Positions 1-12,250 of a stretch of DNA of 64,000 bases are shown here, piece by piece (the first letter of the stretch is position 1; the number at the start of each line of letters is the position of its first letter). The stretch is from contig OX465579.1 in NCBI GenBank assembly GCA_950022655.1, positions 180,486,303-180,550,302 of the forward strand, in the 5' to 3' direction. Made by a program: the position numbers and the translations under genes. The notes below the pieces were generated by a model. The model made no database searches. It was not told the origin of the DNA and saw only the letters and a list, made by a program, of their open reading frames with translations. The stretch is from Alentia gelatinosa. Lineage: Eukaryota > Annelida > Polychaeta > Phyllodocida > Polynoidae.

Positions 1-660
1 CACCAAGAAAAAGTTTCAAAGTCTGACCTTTTACTGTGCAATGATGGCTAAGCCCTTACTTTTCCCAGTGGAAAAATGTCAAAGTCCGACTTTTTAGCAT
101 GCAATGATGGCTTAAGACATGACCTTTTACCGTGCAATGATGGCTAAGCTCTGACTTTTCCCCTGGTAAGATATCAAAGTCTGACTCTTTAGCATGCAAT
201 GATGGCTAAGCCCTGACTTTTCACTGTGAAAAAGTGTCAAAGTCTGACCTTTTACCATGCAATGATGGCTAAGCCCTGATTTTTCACCATGGAAAAATGT
301 CGAAGTCTGACTTTTTAGCATGCAATGATGGCTAAGACATGACTTTCCACTGTGGAAAATATCAAAGTCTGACTTTTTGGTGTGCAACGATGGCTAAGCC
401 CTGACTTTTCTGTGTGAAAAAGTGTCAAAGTCTGACTTTTTACTGTGGAATGATGGCTAAGCCCTGACTTTTCCCGTGGTAAGATATCAAAGTCTGACTT
501 TTTAGTGTGCAAAGATGGCTAAGCCCTGACTTTTCCCCGTGGTAAGATATCAAAGTCTGACTCTTTAGCATGCTATGATGGCTAAGCCCTGACTTTTCAC
601 TGAGGAAAAATGTCAAAGTTTGACTTTTTGGCGTGTAATGAAGGTAGCGACCTGACCTTT
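1..660. repeat. minisatellite, unit about 61-63 bp
   Basis: About ten imperfect copies of a unit containing AATGATGGCTAAG and TCAAAGTCTGACTTTT run from the window edge to about 660, so the array probably continues outside. The last degenerate copies merge into sequence (about 640-780) that reappears in single form at 42866-42975, so the array seems to have grown from a dispersed repeat. Open frames on the minus strand here follow the repeat and look non-coding. Confidence 0.85.
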
Positions 661-1359
661 CTCACAGGAAGCAGTGGCGTCAGAAGATTTACTGTAAATC
701 AAATGGGGCAGGTCAATCTCAAAGTCTGACTCCATATCATGAAAAAAGTCAGCAATGTTTACTTCGCCATTTCGCCATAATATTAATATCCTCCTGTAGC
801 TACGGATGTCACTCGGCTACGCCTCGTGAAATTACTACGCCAAACTCCAGTTGTCGCATACGGGAGCCCAGATTAAAACTCATCCAGTTTTACGATATTA
901 TCCTACCCCTAATCAACATACACTGAATACAGTTTAAACAGCTTAGATATGCGGAATCGATCAATAACAACGTGGTCGAGTCACACCCCGTCACCCCTCC
1001 TTGTTGACACGTCAAACCCAGCCGCATTCCGCAACCAGTTTAAGGTGACCGAGCCGAGCGTCCGCTATGCGGCGGTTTTAATGTGTTCACGCTTGCGCAG
1101 TCGGCACTTCCTGTTATCCACTTCCGGCACGTCTCTTCTGTACACCTCGTCTTTGACGTCCTCGTGACAGCAAAGTAAGGTGAGTTTTCACTATTATAGA
1201 ACGAATTAATGTATATGAGGATATAGTGATGCTGGCTGTAAACGGCTCGTTCTGAACGGATGTCTCTAGCCCGTCGCCGTCACCATGGTTTAACATAGAC
1301 GCACCTCCTAGAACTCTGACGCATAAAAACGCCGGCAGAACGGGTTTGGGGAAACATCA
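661..1359. other. no gene seen; dispersed-repeat sequence
   Basis: No exon-like frame was found. At about 893-903 there is a TATCCTACCCC motif that recurs as an end sequence of a small inverted-repeat element elsewhere (30538, 57341 and others). Confidence 0.5.
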
Positions 1360-1801
1360 CTGGGCCCTGTTTTTCAATCACGACATCATAGGTCTACGAT
1401 ACCGTACGATCGTCCAGCGAATCCACAAAAATATCTAAGACACAAAATGGCCGCTGTTCTATAGACACGATCGTAGTGCGCCACTGACGATCGCCGCTAA
1501 AAGTGTCGTATATACGATTATAGGTTATATATACCTTACTCGTGTTAAAATTTCATCGCTTAATTCCCACAGAAAGTGAAGTTGCGCATTCTGTCCATAG
1601 GTGTCATGAACGGACAACACTTTGGGCGACATTTTCAATCACGTGACCCCACGATTGTTGTGACTATAGAACCAACTGGCCGCCCTACGCCTCTTACACT
1701 CAAGACATATGGCCTGTTCACTATAGTGTCGTATCTATCGAACACTGACGCCAAAAACATGTCGGCCATAATGATTGTCGTGACTGAAAAACAGGGCCCT
1801 G
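1360..1801. mobile_element. MITE-like element with GGGCCCTGTTTTTCA ends
   Basis: The left end CTGGGCCCTGTTTTTCA and the right end, read in reverse complement CAGGGCCCTGTTTTTCA, form terminal inverted repeats extending into TCACGA. A longer relative lies at 4038-4871, and internal blocks such as CTCGTGTTAAAATTTC are shared. There is no coding capacity. The CAGGG start recalls hAT elements, but I could not match 8-bp target duplications, so the superfamily is open. Confidence 0.6.
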
Positions 1802-1851
1802 CGGTCGATGTGCGCCTCGTGTACTACGACGTTATAGATCGACGTTGTTAA

Positions 1852-2215
1852 CCCTTTAAGGACAAATGATGCCTTGAGGCATCAACCAGCCCAGCCCGAA
1901 TGATGCCTTGAGGCATCAACCGGCCCAGGCCGAATGATGCCTCAAGGCATCATTTCACTTAAACCTATAAAATCGTTTTTGACAAGGAAATAATTTATCA
2001 ATTTACATGAAATCTTCAGAAAATGTAGGTATAATATCAAAAGTAATATTATTAAGCTAAAATAAGTGAAATATTATTGATTACCAATAATATCACGTGA
2101 TGGAACATAAAATTAGGACTTAATGCAAAATGTGTTTGTCCTTTAGGGATATACACAATCACTAGGACCCGTCCTTATGGTGACAGCTCTGCCACAGGTG
2201 GCCGTCCTTAAAGGG
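1852..2215. mobile_element. piggyBac-like MITE flanked by TTAA
   Basis: Perfect 12-bp terminal inverted repeats (CCCTTTAAGGAC) are immediately flanked by TTAA on both sides (1848-1851 and 2216-2219). TTAA target duplication and CCC-starting ends are hallmarks of piggyBac elements. The 364-bp element has no transposase. Internally the palindromic ATGATGCCTTGAGGCATCA occurs three times. Fragments of the family lie near 18664-18702 and 59615-59661. Confidence 0.8.
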
Positions 2216-2247
2216 TTAATATTGATGTCAATCCGAATAGTGCACAC

Positions 2248-3288
2248 CACTGCACGAAAACCACCATTTTACATATATATATACGCCATCGCGATAACGC
2301 ACGTATCGGCTGTATCGTGGCTTGTTTATACTTGTATACACCTCTTATACGCGTCTGCGTTTCGGGCATCTACGAGACAGTTTCCATATGTAGATGCGCG
2401 CAACTTGGCTGTCTTTCACGCCTGGCGTATATAAGATAAAACATACTCTGCGCAATATATATACGCCAGGCATATATATATGATACCAAAAAAAAAGAAT
2501 TGCGACTCGCGGCCCGCCCCATCCTGATGCACCAACACTGCACCAACACTGACCCGCCACCCGCGACCTCCCAACCCCACCCCATGCCACCCCACCACCC
2601 TACACTCACTCTACCCACAGTGAAGCCCTGGTACACAACTCCCGCCTCCCTGCACTGTGTGTAGATGGATTAGCAGCCGCTCGGCGTGTGTAAGATGATT
2701 TCAGTCCTGAGGGCGGGTGGCTGAGCGGGTGGCTGTGAGGGTGGCGGCCGCATTCACACTACTTCTAACAAGGCGGGGGCGGAGTCGGAGTCGGGAGGAG
2801 GACTTCAGGCGCACAGAGACACTGGGGGGAGGCGATTATATAGTAAGCCTGACTGTTCACACACTGAAATGGTGTTTTAAAGTTTAAAAAGAAATTCAGA
2901 AAAACTGTAAAAAAACAACTTAATGCATGGCTTATTATGTGTAATTAATCAATTTATACTCAATCAGGTTTTATAAAGGTTTTATAAAATAAATTGGTAA
3001 TATAAGATTCCATTTTTCATATAAAACAGACTTGGATGGTTAATGGCAAATGAAATATGCTACCACTGATGTCCCCAAGTGGCAGAGGTCGGAATTATTG
3101 GACAGTGGCGTAAAATAAACAAAATCAGGCGTATATATGACGTATATATAACACCGCACCATGGACACATATATACGCCACTAGATAAGGCGTCTACGAG
3201 ACGTCTAATAGGTCAAACTTCTAGACGCAAAATCCTACTGTTAGACGCGTTTTGCATACATATGTAAAGCCGTACGTTTCGTGCAGTG
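2248..3288. mobile_element. CACTA/EnSpm-like non-autonomous transposon, copy A
   Basis: The ends are CACTGCACGAAA and its reverse complement, flanked by CAC on both sides (2245-2247, 3289-3291). Ends starting CACT and a 3-bp target duplication are typical of the CACTA/EnSpm superfamily. Subterminal regions carry many copies of TATACGCC/GGCGTATA in both orientations, as expected for transposase-binding subterminal repeats. No transposase frame is present. A shorter inverted copy lies at 40823-41435 and a right-half copy at 9784-10104. Confidence 0.75.
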
Positions 3289-3697
3289 CACAGATCATTG
3301 TATTCGTCGCCTTCTAGTCACAAGAAGGTCAGATAAGTGTGGCCGTTTAAATGGAATGACTCAGCATAGACCCTATTGAGGTATCCCATAATTCAGTCTA
3401 TTCACAAGTTCCGGTGTTCGCTGGTTACCAACGTTGTATGGTGAGAGACCCTTTCCCCGTAATCCAGAATTGATGCAGTCTAACGGTTTTCAGAAATATT
3501 CAAATTGAAATTCTGGTGTAAGAAATGGAAATTTCAGCTATTTCTACATGGAAATCCGAAATTGTATTTAGTTTCTCCAATCAAAAATCCGAAAACATGT
3601 TGTCACAGTGTGGCCAGTCAATCGGGAGAGGAACTTTGCCTTACCTGGGGCGATAATCGGGAGTTTAGTAACCTCTGGAGACTCTATGTGTATAACT
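3289..3697. other. no feature recognised
   Basis: AT-rich sequence between two transposons. I see no exon, RNA gene or clear repeat apart from short stretches resembling neighbouring MITEs. Confidence 0.4.
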
Positions 3698-4030
3698 TCA
3701 ATCGCCAACACAAAATGGCATGAATGTGAGATATTATTTCATATTAATATCTCCTAATGATAATTCAGCGCCTTGGAAGCAATAATCAGGTGAAATATAA
3801 AATAATATCTCACATAGAGGGCATTTTGTGTTGGCGATTCTGTAAATCGCCGCCTTTCTCGCTTGGTGTGTCTCCTACATGAAGCCGGAGACACACCAAG
3901 CGAGAAAGGCGGCGCTTTCCGAAATCACCAACACAAAATGGCGTGTATGTGAGCTATTACTTCATATTTCACCTGATTACTGCGTCAGAGATGCGATATT
4001 ATTACTATGAAATAATATCGCACATACATT
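3698..4030. mobile_element. nested foldback element
   Basis: The motif CGCCAACACAAAATGGC occurs near 3703 and, slightly varied, near 3926, and in reverse complement near 3818, with flanking AATAATATCTCACAT blocks also inverted. In the centre is a perfect 28-bp hairpin, 3848-3875 against 3887-3914, with an 11-nt loop. No coding sequence. This is probably a foldback-type MITE, perhaps one element inserted in another. Confidence 0.6.
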
Positions 4031-4037
4031 TAAAGAT

Positions 4038-4871
4038 CTGGGCCTTGTTTTTTAGTCACGATATCCTCTTTGTAAGACATCTTACCGCTGTTAGTGTACT
4101 ATAGATAAGACATCTTTGGGGATCGGCCAACGATTGTCCCTCAAGGGCACTTAGGCTGCAGTCAGGTGTATTATAGACAAGACATCTTTAGGGTCACGTG
4201 GTTCCAAATGTCTTCCAAAGTGTCTTAGACCTAAGACATCTATGGACATGTCGTACAGAATGCGCAACTTCACTAAGCAACGAAATTTTAACACGAGTAA
4301 GGTATACATATAACCTATCATCGTACCAAATATGAAGAAGAACGGCCGCACCGTTATGAAGTTATCGGCGTGTGAAATTCGTCATACCAAATGTTGCTCT
4401 ATCAGTGATCTAATTTATGCGGCGACCTTGACATCGACTGCGCTTATTTCACTCTCCCAGCAGAGATTCTGCGCGCTATACTGCGGAAGATCTGCTAGGA
4501 GAGTGCGTGTACGATATCCGATCGATAGCTCAATGTTTCATATTCAAACGCCGATAACTTCATAACTATACGGCCGTTCTACTTCATATTTGGTACGATT
4601 ATAGGCTATATGTATCCCGTACTCGTGTTAAAGTGTCATTGCTTAATTCGTATTAGAAGCACAGGAAATCCTCTATATACGCACAGTGAGGTTTGATAGA
4701 ACCTGAGACAGTTCTATACTTGAGACACTTTTAGGGGCGATCGAGCGCACCGCACTGAGACCGTGTCTATAGCACAGTCGCCATTTTGTGTCTTCCAAAC
4801 AGTCTTCCAATCGCAGAGATGTCTTAAGGAATAGTTGGCCCATTATGTCGTGACTGAAAAACAGGGCCCTG
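4038..4871. mobile_element. large foldback MITE, relative of 1360-1801
   Basis: The ends are CTGGGCCTTGTTTTTTAGTC and the inverted CAGGGCCCTG...TCACGA. Long inner arms pair 4310-4373 with 4549-4612 (CAAATATGAAGAAG against its complement) and continue outward through CTCGTGTTAAAA. The AAGACATCTT motif is repeated in the left part. There is no transposase, so it depends on an autonomous partner if active. Confidence 0.6.
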
Positions 4872-5113
4872 TTTTCCATGCACTAAATTTCATTCAAATT
4901 GAAATGTATTTTGAACAGAGAATTGTTTGTGTACATGTTTTATGTGTGTACCAAATTTCATTATTTTATAAGGCTCAACCGCTTGTGAGAAACATTTTAC
5001 AATTCGAACTGATAGACAGGGACTGCACCACCCGGCTTGTTTTTCTCATAAATACCACTGCATCGCTCGATGCGTATCGGCGTTTATATAGAAAATGTAC
5101 TGAACCCTTAAAG

Positions 5114-5530
5114 CCTGTCCCCACCTACCACGATTCTGGTCCCGATTGGCCTCACAACGGCCTTCCCGACACCATTCCGATTGTAGCGTGAGGTCTGGCA
5201 AAATCGTGGTAGGTGGAACAGGTTTCTGCGATTCCGTCTACGACAGCTTACGATAGGCTGCGATGAAACCGCCAATCGTAGAGGTCCCGATAATTTCCAA
5301 CATGTTGGAAATTTTGTAGCCTCTCGTAGGGTATCGTAGCAGCCGCTGGTTTCGTCGTGGAGCTATCGTGACCATAGTTTATGTTATTGGTCCTCCCAAG
5401 GCGTTGCCACGCTCTACGATTTCAAACTATTGGACCTATCGGGGACCTCCCGATAGGTCACGATTTCCGCATTTCAAATCGTAGCGATCGGGAAGCATGT
5501 CGTGGCCTATCGTGGTAGGTGGGGGTCCCC
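5114..5530. mobile_element. MITE with CCCCACCTACCACGAT ends
   Basis: CCTGTCCCCACCTACCACGA starts at 5114, and inverted copies of the core occur twice: at about 5203-5223, closing a small internal hairpin unit, and at about 5505-5528 as the far end. The interior is full of ATCGTAG/CTACGAT words. No reading frame of note. Flanking sequence shares TAAAGC on both sides, a possible but imprecise target duplication. Confidence 0.55.
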
Positions 5531-6332
5531 TCTAAAGCTGATACCAGCGACTAGTTTGTGCTACCCTGAATGAAAAGGTCGTCCATGATGTTGACCGTTG
5601 ATATGTCGTCCGGCCTCACGGACCGCGGAAGACACGTCAAAGGAGGGATTTCGGGATAATTTCGTCTCATTAAATTCATTAATATGAAACTGATTCCAAT
5701 ATTTGAACGCTTTTTAACCCTTAAGATTTGAGCGACTGCAGTGAAAACAGCGCGAACTATTATCTTCTCCTACAGATATCCGGCACGTATTTAAGGTTAG
5801 TCGTGGATATTTATATTTTAGTAATCCAAAATCGTAGAGACGGGGTAGGATAAATAAAGAACCGAACTCGAGTTAGCCTGACTAGTTTTTATGGCACTCT
5901 GGTCAGGTCTGCTCCTTAATACACTCGACTAAACGGCCGTTTATGATAGTCAGGTATCCCCATTATGCACATGAGTCTCTAATATATCGGCATGATCTTA
6001 TCAAAGGGCATTAATGATCCTCCTAAATTCAATATTATGGTCATTTGGTGCCATTTCGTGATTTCTGACCCATAGAATAGCGCGGGGCATGTCGGGACAG
6101 GTAAACACGTGACTCAGAGTGACGCAGGCGCAGAACGGTCACAAAAACAAACAGCCCTCTACACGTTATAAAAGCCGTACCTCGATAGAAAGAGTCTTAT
6201 TGATATGAATTATTACCAGAATGACGTGTGTCGTGTTTGTTTTTTTGGGTAGTTTAACGTCCAATTTGTTCAATTAGACTTGTGTGTCGTGTGACAATAG
6301 CGATGAGTTTGTTCTAAATGGTGGCTATCACG
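5531..6332. other. no gene seen
   Basis: Single-copy-looking sequence. A GGGGTAGGATA motif at about 5845-5855 and ATGGCACTCTGGTCAGGTCT nearby recur in inverted form near 30445-30548, so part of this is dispersed repeat. No exon could be supported. Confidence 0.4.
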
Positions 6333-9300
6333 ATGTGAGCCGTGAGCCGGCCACTGGCAGACTGTCACGTTCACATCGCGTTACTAGCGCCATGTGAGCC
6401 GTGAGCCGGCCACTGTCAGACTGTCACGTTCACATCACGTTACTAGCGCCATGTGAGCCGTGAGCCGGCCACTGTCAGACTGTCACGTTCACATCGTGTT
6501 ACTAGCGCCATGTGAGCCGTGCGCCGGCCACTGGCAGACTGACACGTTCACATCGCGTTACTAGCACCATGTGAGCCGGCCACTGTCAGACTGTCACGTT
6601 CACATCACGTTACTAGCACCATGTGAGCCGGCCACTGTTAGACTGTCACGTTCACATCGCGTTACTAGCGCCATGTGAGGCGGCCACTGTCAGACTGTCA
6701 CGTTCACATCGCGTTACTAGCGCCATGTGAGCCGGCCACTGTCAGACTGTCACGTTCACATCGCGTTACTAGCGCCATGTGAGCCGTGAGGCGGCCACTG
6801 TCAGACTGTCACGTTCACATCGCGTTACTAGCACCATGTGAGCCGTGAGGCGGCCACTGTCAGACTGTCACGTTCACATCGCGTTACTAGCGCCATGTGA
6901 GCCGGCCACTGTCAGACTGTCACGTTCACATCGCGTTACTAGCACCATGTGAGCCGTGAGCCGGCCACTGGCAGACTGACACGTTCACATCGCGTTACTA
7001 GCGCCATGTGAGCCGGCCACTGTCAGACTGTCACGTTCACATCGCGTTACTAGCACCATGTGAGCCGTGAGCCGGCCACTGTCAGACTGTCACGTTCACA
7101 TCGCGTTACTAGCACCATGTGAGCCGGCCACTGTCAGACTGACACGTTCACATCACGTTACTAGCACCATGTGAGACGGCCACTGTCAGACTGTCACGTT
7201 CACATCGCGTTACTAGCACCATGTGAGCCGTGAGCCGGCCACTGGCAGACTGTCACGTTCACATCGCGTTACTAGCACCATGTGAGCCGGCCACTGTCAG
7301 ACTGTCACGTTCACATCGCGTTACTAGCACCATGTGAGCTATGAGCCGGCCACTGTCAGACTGTCACGTTCACATCGCGTTACTAGCACCATGTGAGCTG
7401 GCCACTGTCAGACTGTCACGTTCACATCGCGTTACTAGCGCCATGTGAGCCGGCCACTGTCAGACTGTCACGTTCACATCGCGTTACTAGCACCATGTGA
7501 GCCGTGAGCCGACCACTGTCAGACTGTCACGTTCACATCGCGTTACTAGCGCCATGTGAGCCGTGAGCCGGCCACTGTCAGACTGTCACGTTCACATCGG
7601 TTACTAGCACCATGTGAGCCGTGAGCCGGCCACTGGCAGACTGTCACGTTCACATCGCGTTACTAGCACCATGTGAGCCGTGAGCCGGCAACTGGCAGAC
7701 TGTCACGTTCACATCGCGTTACTAGCACCATGTGAGCCGTGAGCCGGCCACTGTCAGACTGTCACGTTCACATCGCGTTACTAGCACCATGTGAGCCGTG
7801 AGCCGGCCACTGTCAGACTGTCACGTTCACATCGCGTTACTAGCACCATGTGAGCCGTGTGCTGGCCACTGTCAGACTGTCACGTTCACATCGCGTTACT
7901 AGCGCCATGTGAGCCGGCCACTGTCAGACTGTCACGTTCACATCGCGTTACTAGCGCCATGTGAGCCGTGAACCGGCCACTGTCAGACTGTCACGTTCAC
8001 ATCGCGTTACTAGCGCCATGTGAGCCGTGAACCGGCCACTGTCAGACTGACACGTTCACATCGCGTTACTAGCACCATGTGAGGCGGCCACTGTCAGACT
8101 GACACGTTCACATCGCGTTACTAGCACCATGTGAGCCGGCCACTGGCAGACTGACACGTTCACATCGCGTTACTAGCACCATGTGAGCCGGCCACTGGCA
8201 GACTGTCACGTTCACATCGCGTTACTAGCGCCATGTGAGCCGGCCACTGTCAGACTGTCACGTTCACATCGCGTTACTAGCGCCATGTGAGCCGTGAGCC
8301 GGCCACTGGCAGACTGTCACGTTCACATCGCGTTACTAGCGCCATGTGAGCCGGCCACTGTCAGACTGTCACGTTCACATCGCGTTACTAGCGCCATGTG
8401 AGCCGGCCACTGGCAGACTGTCACGTTCACATCGCGTTACTAGCACCATGTGAGACGGCCACTGTCAGACTGTCACGTTCACATCGCGTTACTAGCACCA
8501 TGTGAGCTGGCCACTGTCAGACTGACACATTCACATCGCGTTACTAGCACCATGTGAGCCGGCCACTGTCAGACTGTCACGTTCACATCGCGTTACTAGC
8601 GCCATGTGAGCTATGAGCCGGCCACTGGCAGAGTGACACGTTCACATCGCGTTACTAGCGCCATGTGAGCCGTGAGCCGGCCACTGGCAGACTGACACGT
8701 TCACATCGCGTTACTAGCACCATGTGAGCCGTGAGCCGGCCACTGTCAGACTGTCACGTTCACATCGCGTTACTAGCACCATGTGAGCCGTGAGACGGCC
8801 ACTGTCAGACTGACACGTTCACATCGCGTTACTAGCACCATGTGAGCCGTGAGCCGGCCACTGTCAGACTGTCACGTTCACATCGCGTTACTAGCACCAT
8901 GTGAGCCGTGAGACGGCCACTGTCAGACTGTCACGTTCACATCGCGTTACTAGCACCATGTGAGCCGGCCACTGTCAGACTGTCACGTTCACATCGCGTT
9001 ACTAGCACCATGTGAGCCGGCCACTGGCAGACTGTCACGTTCACATCGCGTTACTAGCACCATGTGAGCCGGCCACTGGCAGACTGTCACATTCACATCG
9101 CGTTACTAGCACCATGTGAGCCGGCCACTGGCAGACTGTCACGTTCACATCACGTTACTAGCACCATGTGAGCCGGCCAGTGTCAGACTGACACGTTCAC
9201 ATCGCGTTACTAGCACCATGTGAGCCGTGAGCCGGCCACTGGCAGACTGTCACGTTCACATCGCGTTACTAGCGCCATGTGAGGCGGCCACTGTCAGACT

Positions 9301-9782
9301 GACACGTTCACATCACGTTACTAGCACCATGTGAGCCGGCCACTGGTAGACTGTCACGTTCACATCGCGTTACTAGCACCATGTGAGCCGTGAGCCGGCC
9401 ACTGTCAGACTGTCACGTTCACATCGCGTTACTAGCGCCATGTGAGCAGGCCACTGTCAGACTGTCACGTTCACATCGCGTTACTAGCACCATGTGAGCC
9501 GTGAGGCGGCCACTGGCAGACTGTCACGTTCACATCGCGTTACTAGCGCCATGTGAGCCGTGAGCTGGCCACTGACAGACTGTCACGTTCACATCGTGCT
9601 ACTAGCACCATGTGAGCCGTGAGCCGGCCACTGTCAGACTGTCACGTTCACATCGCGTTACTAGCACCATGTGAGCTGGCCACTGTCAGACTGTCACGTT
9701 CACATCGCGTTACTAGCACCATGTGAGCTGGCCACTGGCAGACTGACACGTTCGATGTGAGCCGGCCACTGGCCGACTGTCT
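6333..9782. repeat. 3.4-kb minisatellite with 52-bp and 59-bp unit variants
   Basis: Roughly sixty units of a core containing GCCGGCCACTGTCAGACTG and TTCACATCGCGTTACTAGC. Units occur in two lengths, differing by presence or absence of an extra 7-bp CCGTGAG, and carry recurrent single-base variants (GCGCC/GCACC, TGTCAC/TGACAC, TCAGAC/GCAGAC). The right edge runs straight into a truncated CACTA-like element at 9784, so the array may have replaced that element's left half. No coding frame. Confidence 0.95.
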
Positions 9783-9783
9783 T

Positions 9784-10104
9784 AATCAGGGTTTATAAAG
9801 GTTTATGAAATAAATTGGTAATATAAGATTACATTTTTCATATAATACTGACTTGGATGGTTAATGGAAAATGAAATATGCTACCAGTGTTGTCTCTAAG
9901 TGGCAGAGACAGGAATTATTCGATAGTGGCGTAAATACAATAGAATCAGGCGTATTTATGACGCATATATGACCGCACCATGGACATGTATATACGCCAA
10001 TAGATAAGGTGTATACACACGGGGAATAGGACGACCTTGTATACGCAAAAGTATACCTGTATACGCCGTTCGCATATATGTAAAGTGGTTAGTTTGGTGC
10101 GGTG
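9784..10104. mobile_element. CACTA/EnSpm-like transposon, right half (copy C)
   Basis: Homologous to 2962-3288 of copy A: same ATAAATTGGTAATATAAGAT, ACTTGGATGGTTAATGG and GCACCATGGACA blocks, ending in GTTTGGTGCGGTG, one base different from the family end. The left half is missing where the minisatellite begins. No protein is encoded. Confidence 0.75.
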
Positions 10105-10204
10105 CAGTTCTCTCTTGGAGATTCTTACCAGAGAGGGAGACAAGCGCCAGTCACCGGCGACAGGTTTGAAGTGAATTGCAATTTATTAAATACCCATGAC
10201 GTTT

Positions 10205-10545
10205 AGACCGGCCACCCACCAACGCCGATACACGCCGATACACACCGATACACACCGATACACACCGATACACACCGATACACTCCGATACACACCGATA
10301 CACACCGATACACACCGATACACACCGATACACTCCGATACACTCCGATACACACCGATACACACCGATACACACCGATACACAACGATACACACCGATA
10401 CACGCCGATACACGCCGATACACGCCGATACACGCCGATACACGCCGACACACGCCGATACACACCGATACACGCCGATATACGCCGATACACACCGATA
10501 CACACCGATACACACCGATACACGCCGATACACACCGATACAAAA
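10205..10545. repeat. 10-bp tandem repeat (ACACCGATAC)n
   Basis: More than thirty copies of a 10-bp unit, ACACCGATAC with ACGCCGATAC and ACTCCGATAC variants. A 10-bp unit without stops opens several frames on both strands, which explains the long cysteine/tyrosine-rich frames here. These are not taken as genes. Confidence 0.95.
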
Positions 10546-11855
10546 TGACCAAATCGTAGCCTATCGGGAGGCATATCGTAGCGTATCGGTGTGCGTCGTA
10601 ACGTGTTGGGGGGTGCATGAAAAAGGTACCATGGTCCTGATACACCAAGATACAGGTCACGATGCAATCAGCGTTATCCATATCATATGTATAATCATTT
10701 ATAATTCCGGAAATCATGCATTTTTATGATTGATATTTTACCTGCAGATATATAAACAATATCATATAATATTTCAACATAATATTTAATTAAAAACTCA
10801 GTTCCAAGTCAAAGTATGAAATGATCGATTTGAGACCTTCATCAAATGTCACCATATTTGCAGAGCAGCATTATCATCATATATTCTAGGTATTCTGAAA
10901 ACTTCATAATCTTCCATTGAATATCCATATGATTTCCCGTTCAAATGCCGATACACCCCGACGCGCATCGACGCGCTACGACAATCAACACATGATGGGT
11001 TGTCGTATACCCTCTACGACCCGGGTTTTTTATCGTAGCGCATGGGTGCGCGTCCTGAGCGTTATTGTAGAAACCTGACCAACTGCTTCGATATGCGCTG
11101 CGATATGGCTGAGATCTTGAACATTGTCGACAATGAATCTGATTAGTATTCATAATGGAGTATATCAGAGGTGACAAATTTGTTTTTAGGAGAACTAATA
11201 CAAATGCAATGAAGCTATTCAGCAAAATTTAAAATAATAAACCTTATTTAAATTTGAATTCACAGGGCTTAACAAACTTTAAGGGCCTGGTCCATCTAAC
11301 CGACAGCACTTTTATGATCGTCGGCCTTGGCCAGGCAGAATCGGCAACAATCGTTTTGTGATTATTGGTTAAGCAGGCCTAATAATTCACCCTGGTATCA
11401 TCTGGTATCGTCTGTTTTCATTCTGACACGCAGCCGATAATACCAGAAACTGTTAGAAATCTCTGACTTCACCCGATCTCAACTGCCGTGAGTTCCACAG
11501 TTCTGGCCCTGTAGACTGTACTATGACATGGTCACAATTATGATTCGATTATTTCTCAAACTAAACACTATACACAATGTTTATTCACCTCAAAGACACC
11601 ATGTACCTTCAAACGGACACTCTCAATAAACATTCCAGGGGTCAAGGTCATAACTCTAGTTCTAGGTATCAACACCAGAGCACAACACCAGTAAAAATCA
11701 TGATTCGCCTGAGAATTCGGCCAGATGGAACATCCCCTTTATGCAGGCCCAAAAAACACTGTGTATTACAGGAAAACATGGTAACTAGTATTAGTGCAAA
11801 TTGTGAAATGGTAATGATTTAGAAAAGTGTAGCGTTTACCCCCAGTCACTGAAAG
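10546..11855. other. no gene seen; diverged repeat debris
   Basis: Stretches at 10547-10600 and 10945-11060 share ATCGTAG and TATCG words with the MITE at 5114-5530 and with the preceding 10-bp array. The remainder is AT-rich and unremarkable. No supportable exon. Confidence 0.4.
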
Positions 11856-12250
11856 TGTATGACCACTTTCCGCGATCGTCAGCCGACCAGAGGTTCCGAG
11901 ACTTTAGTCGCTACCCTGTACTTACCGTGCCAGTACAGGCGGCTTCGGTTTTACCCACTGGAAAGGGTAGGGAGACGCAGAGCCTACCAACTACCGCTTA
12001 TCTGCAAACACAAAACCAGACTCCGGACTATTTCTGTTACCGAGCTTTTATTCAGGTATACGTTTACAGTATAATCGTTGGTGCTACGGGGCACCAACTA
12101 GCGCAGGAAGAGATCTGGTCTCTTCAACGTTGAAAGGTGTTTCAACACAACCTTACCAACACGTGAGGCTCCAGGCGTTCACTCTATGCAGAGGCACCGC
12201 GAGAAGTCCTGGCGACCCGCTGTGTTGTGGTTGAGTTACGTAATGCGGGC
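11856..12250 (-). repeat. older LTR-like repeat, left part (split by Gypsy insertion)
   Basis: Matches, in reverse complement, the uninterrupted repeat at 48982-49495: shared blocks include GAGGCTCCAGGC, GAGTTACGTAATGCGGGC and AAAACCAGACT. The rest of this copy resumes at 16790. The family begins TGTAGGGGTCAGGGTAG and has a TATA-like CTATATAGG in the intact copy, which suits a solo LTR of a second LTR retrotransposon family. Confidence 0.7.

Noticed and set aside
1360..1801. Assignment to hAT on the basis of CAGGG ends
   Set aside because: The 8 bases on each side do not match in either this copy or the one at 4038-4871, so the superfamily is left open.
6333..9782. CRISPR-like array
   Set aside because: Units are contiguous variants of one sequence with no unique spacers, and the DNA is eukaryotic; this is a minisatellite.
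10151..10729. Several frames with YRCVSVCIGV-type repeats on both strands
   Set aside because: They follow from a stop-free 10-bp tandem repeat and shift frame freely.
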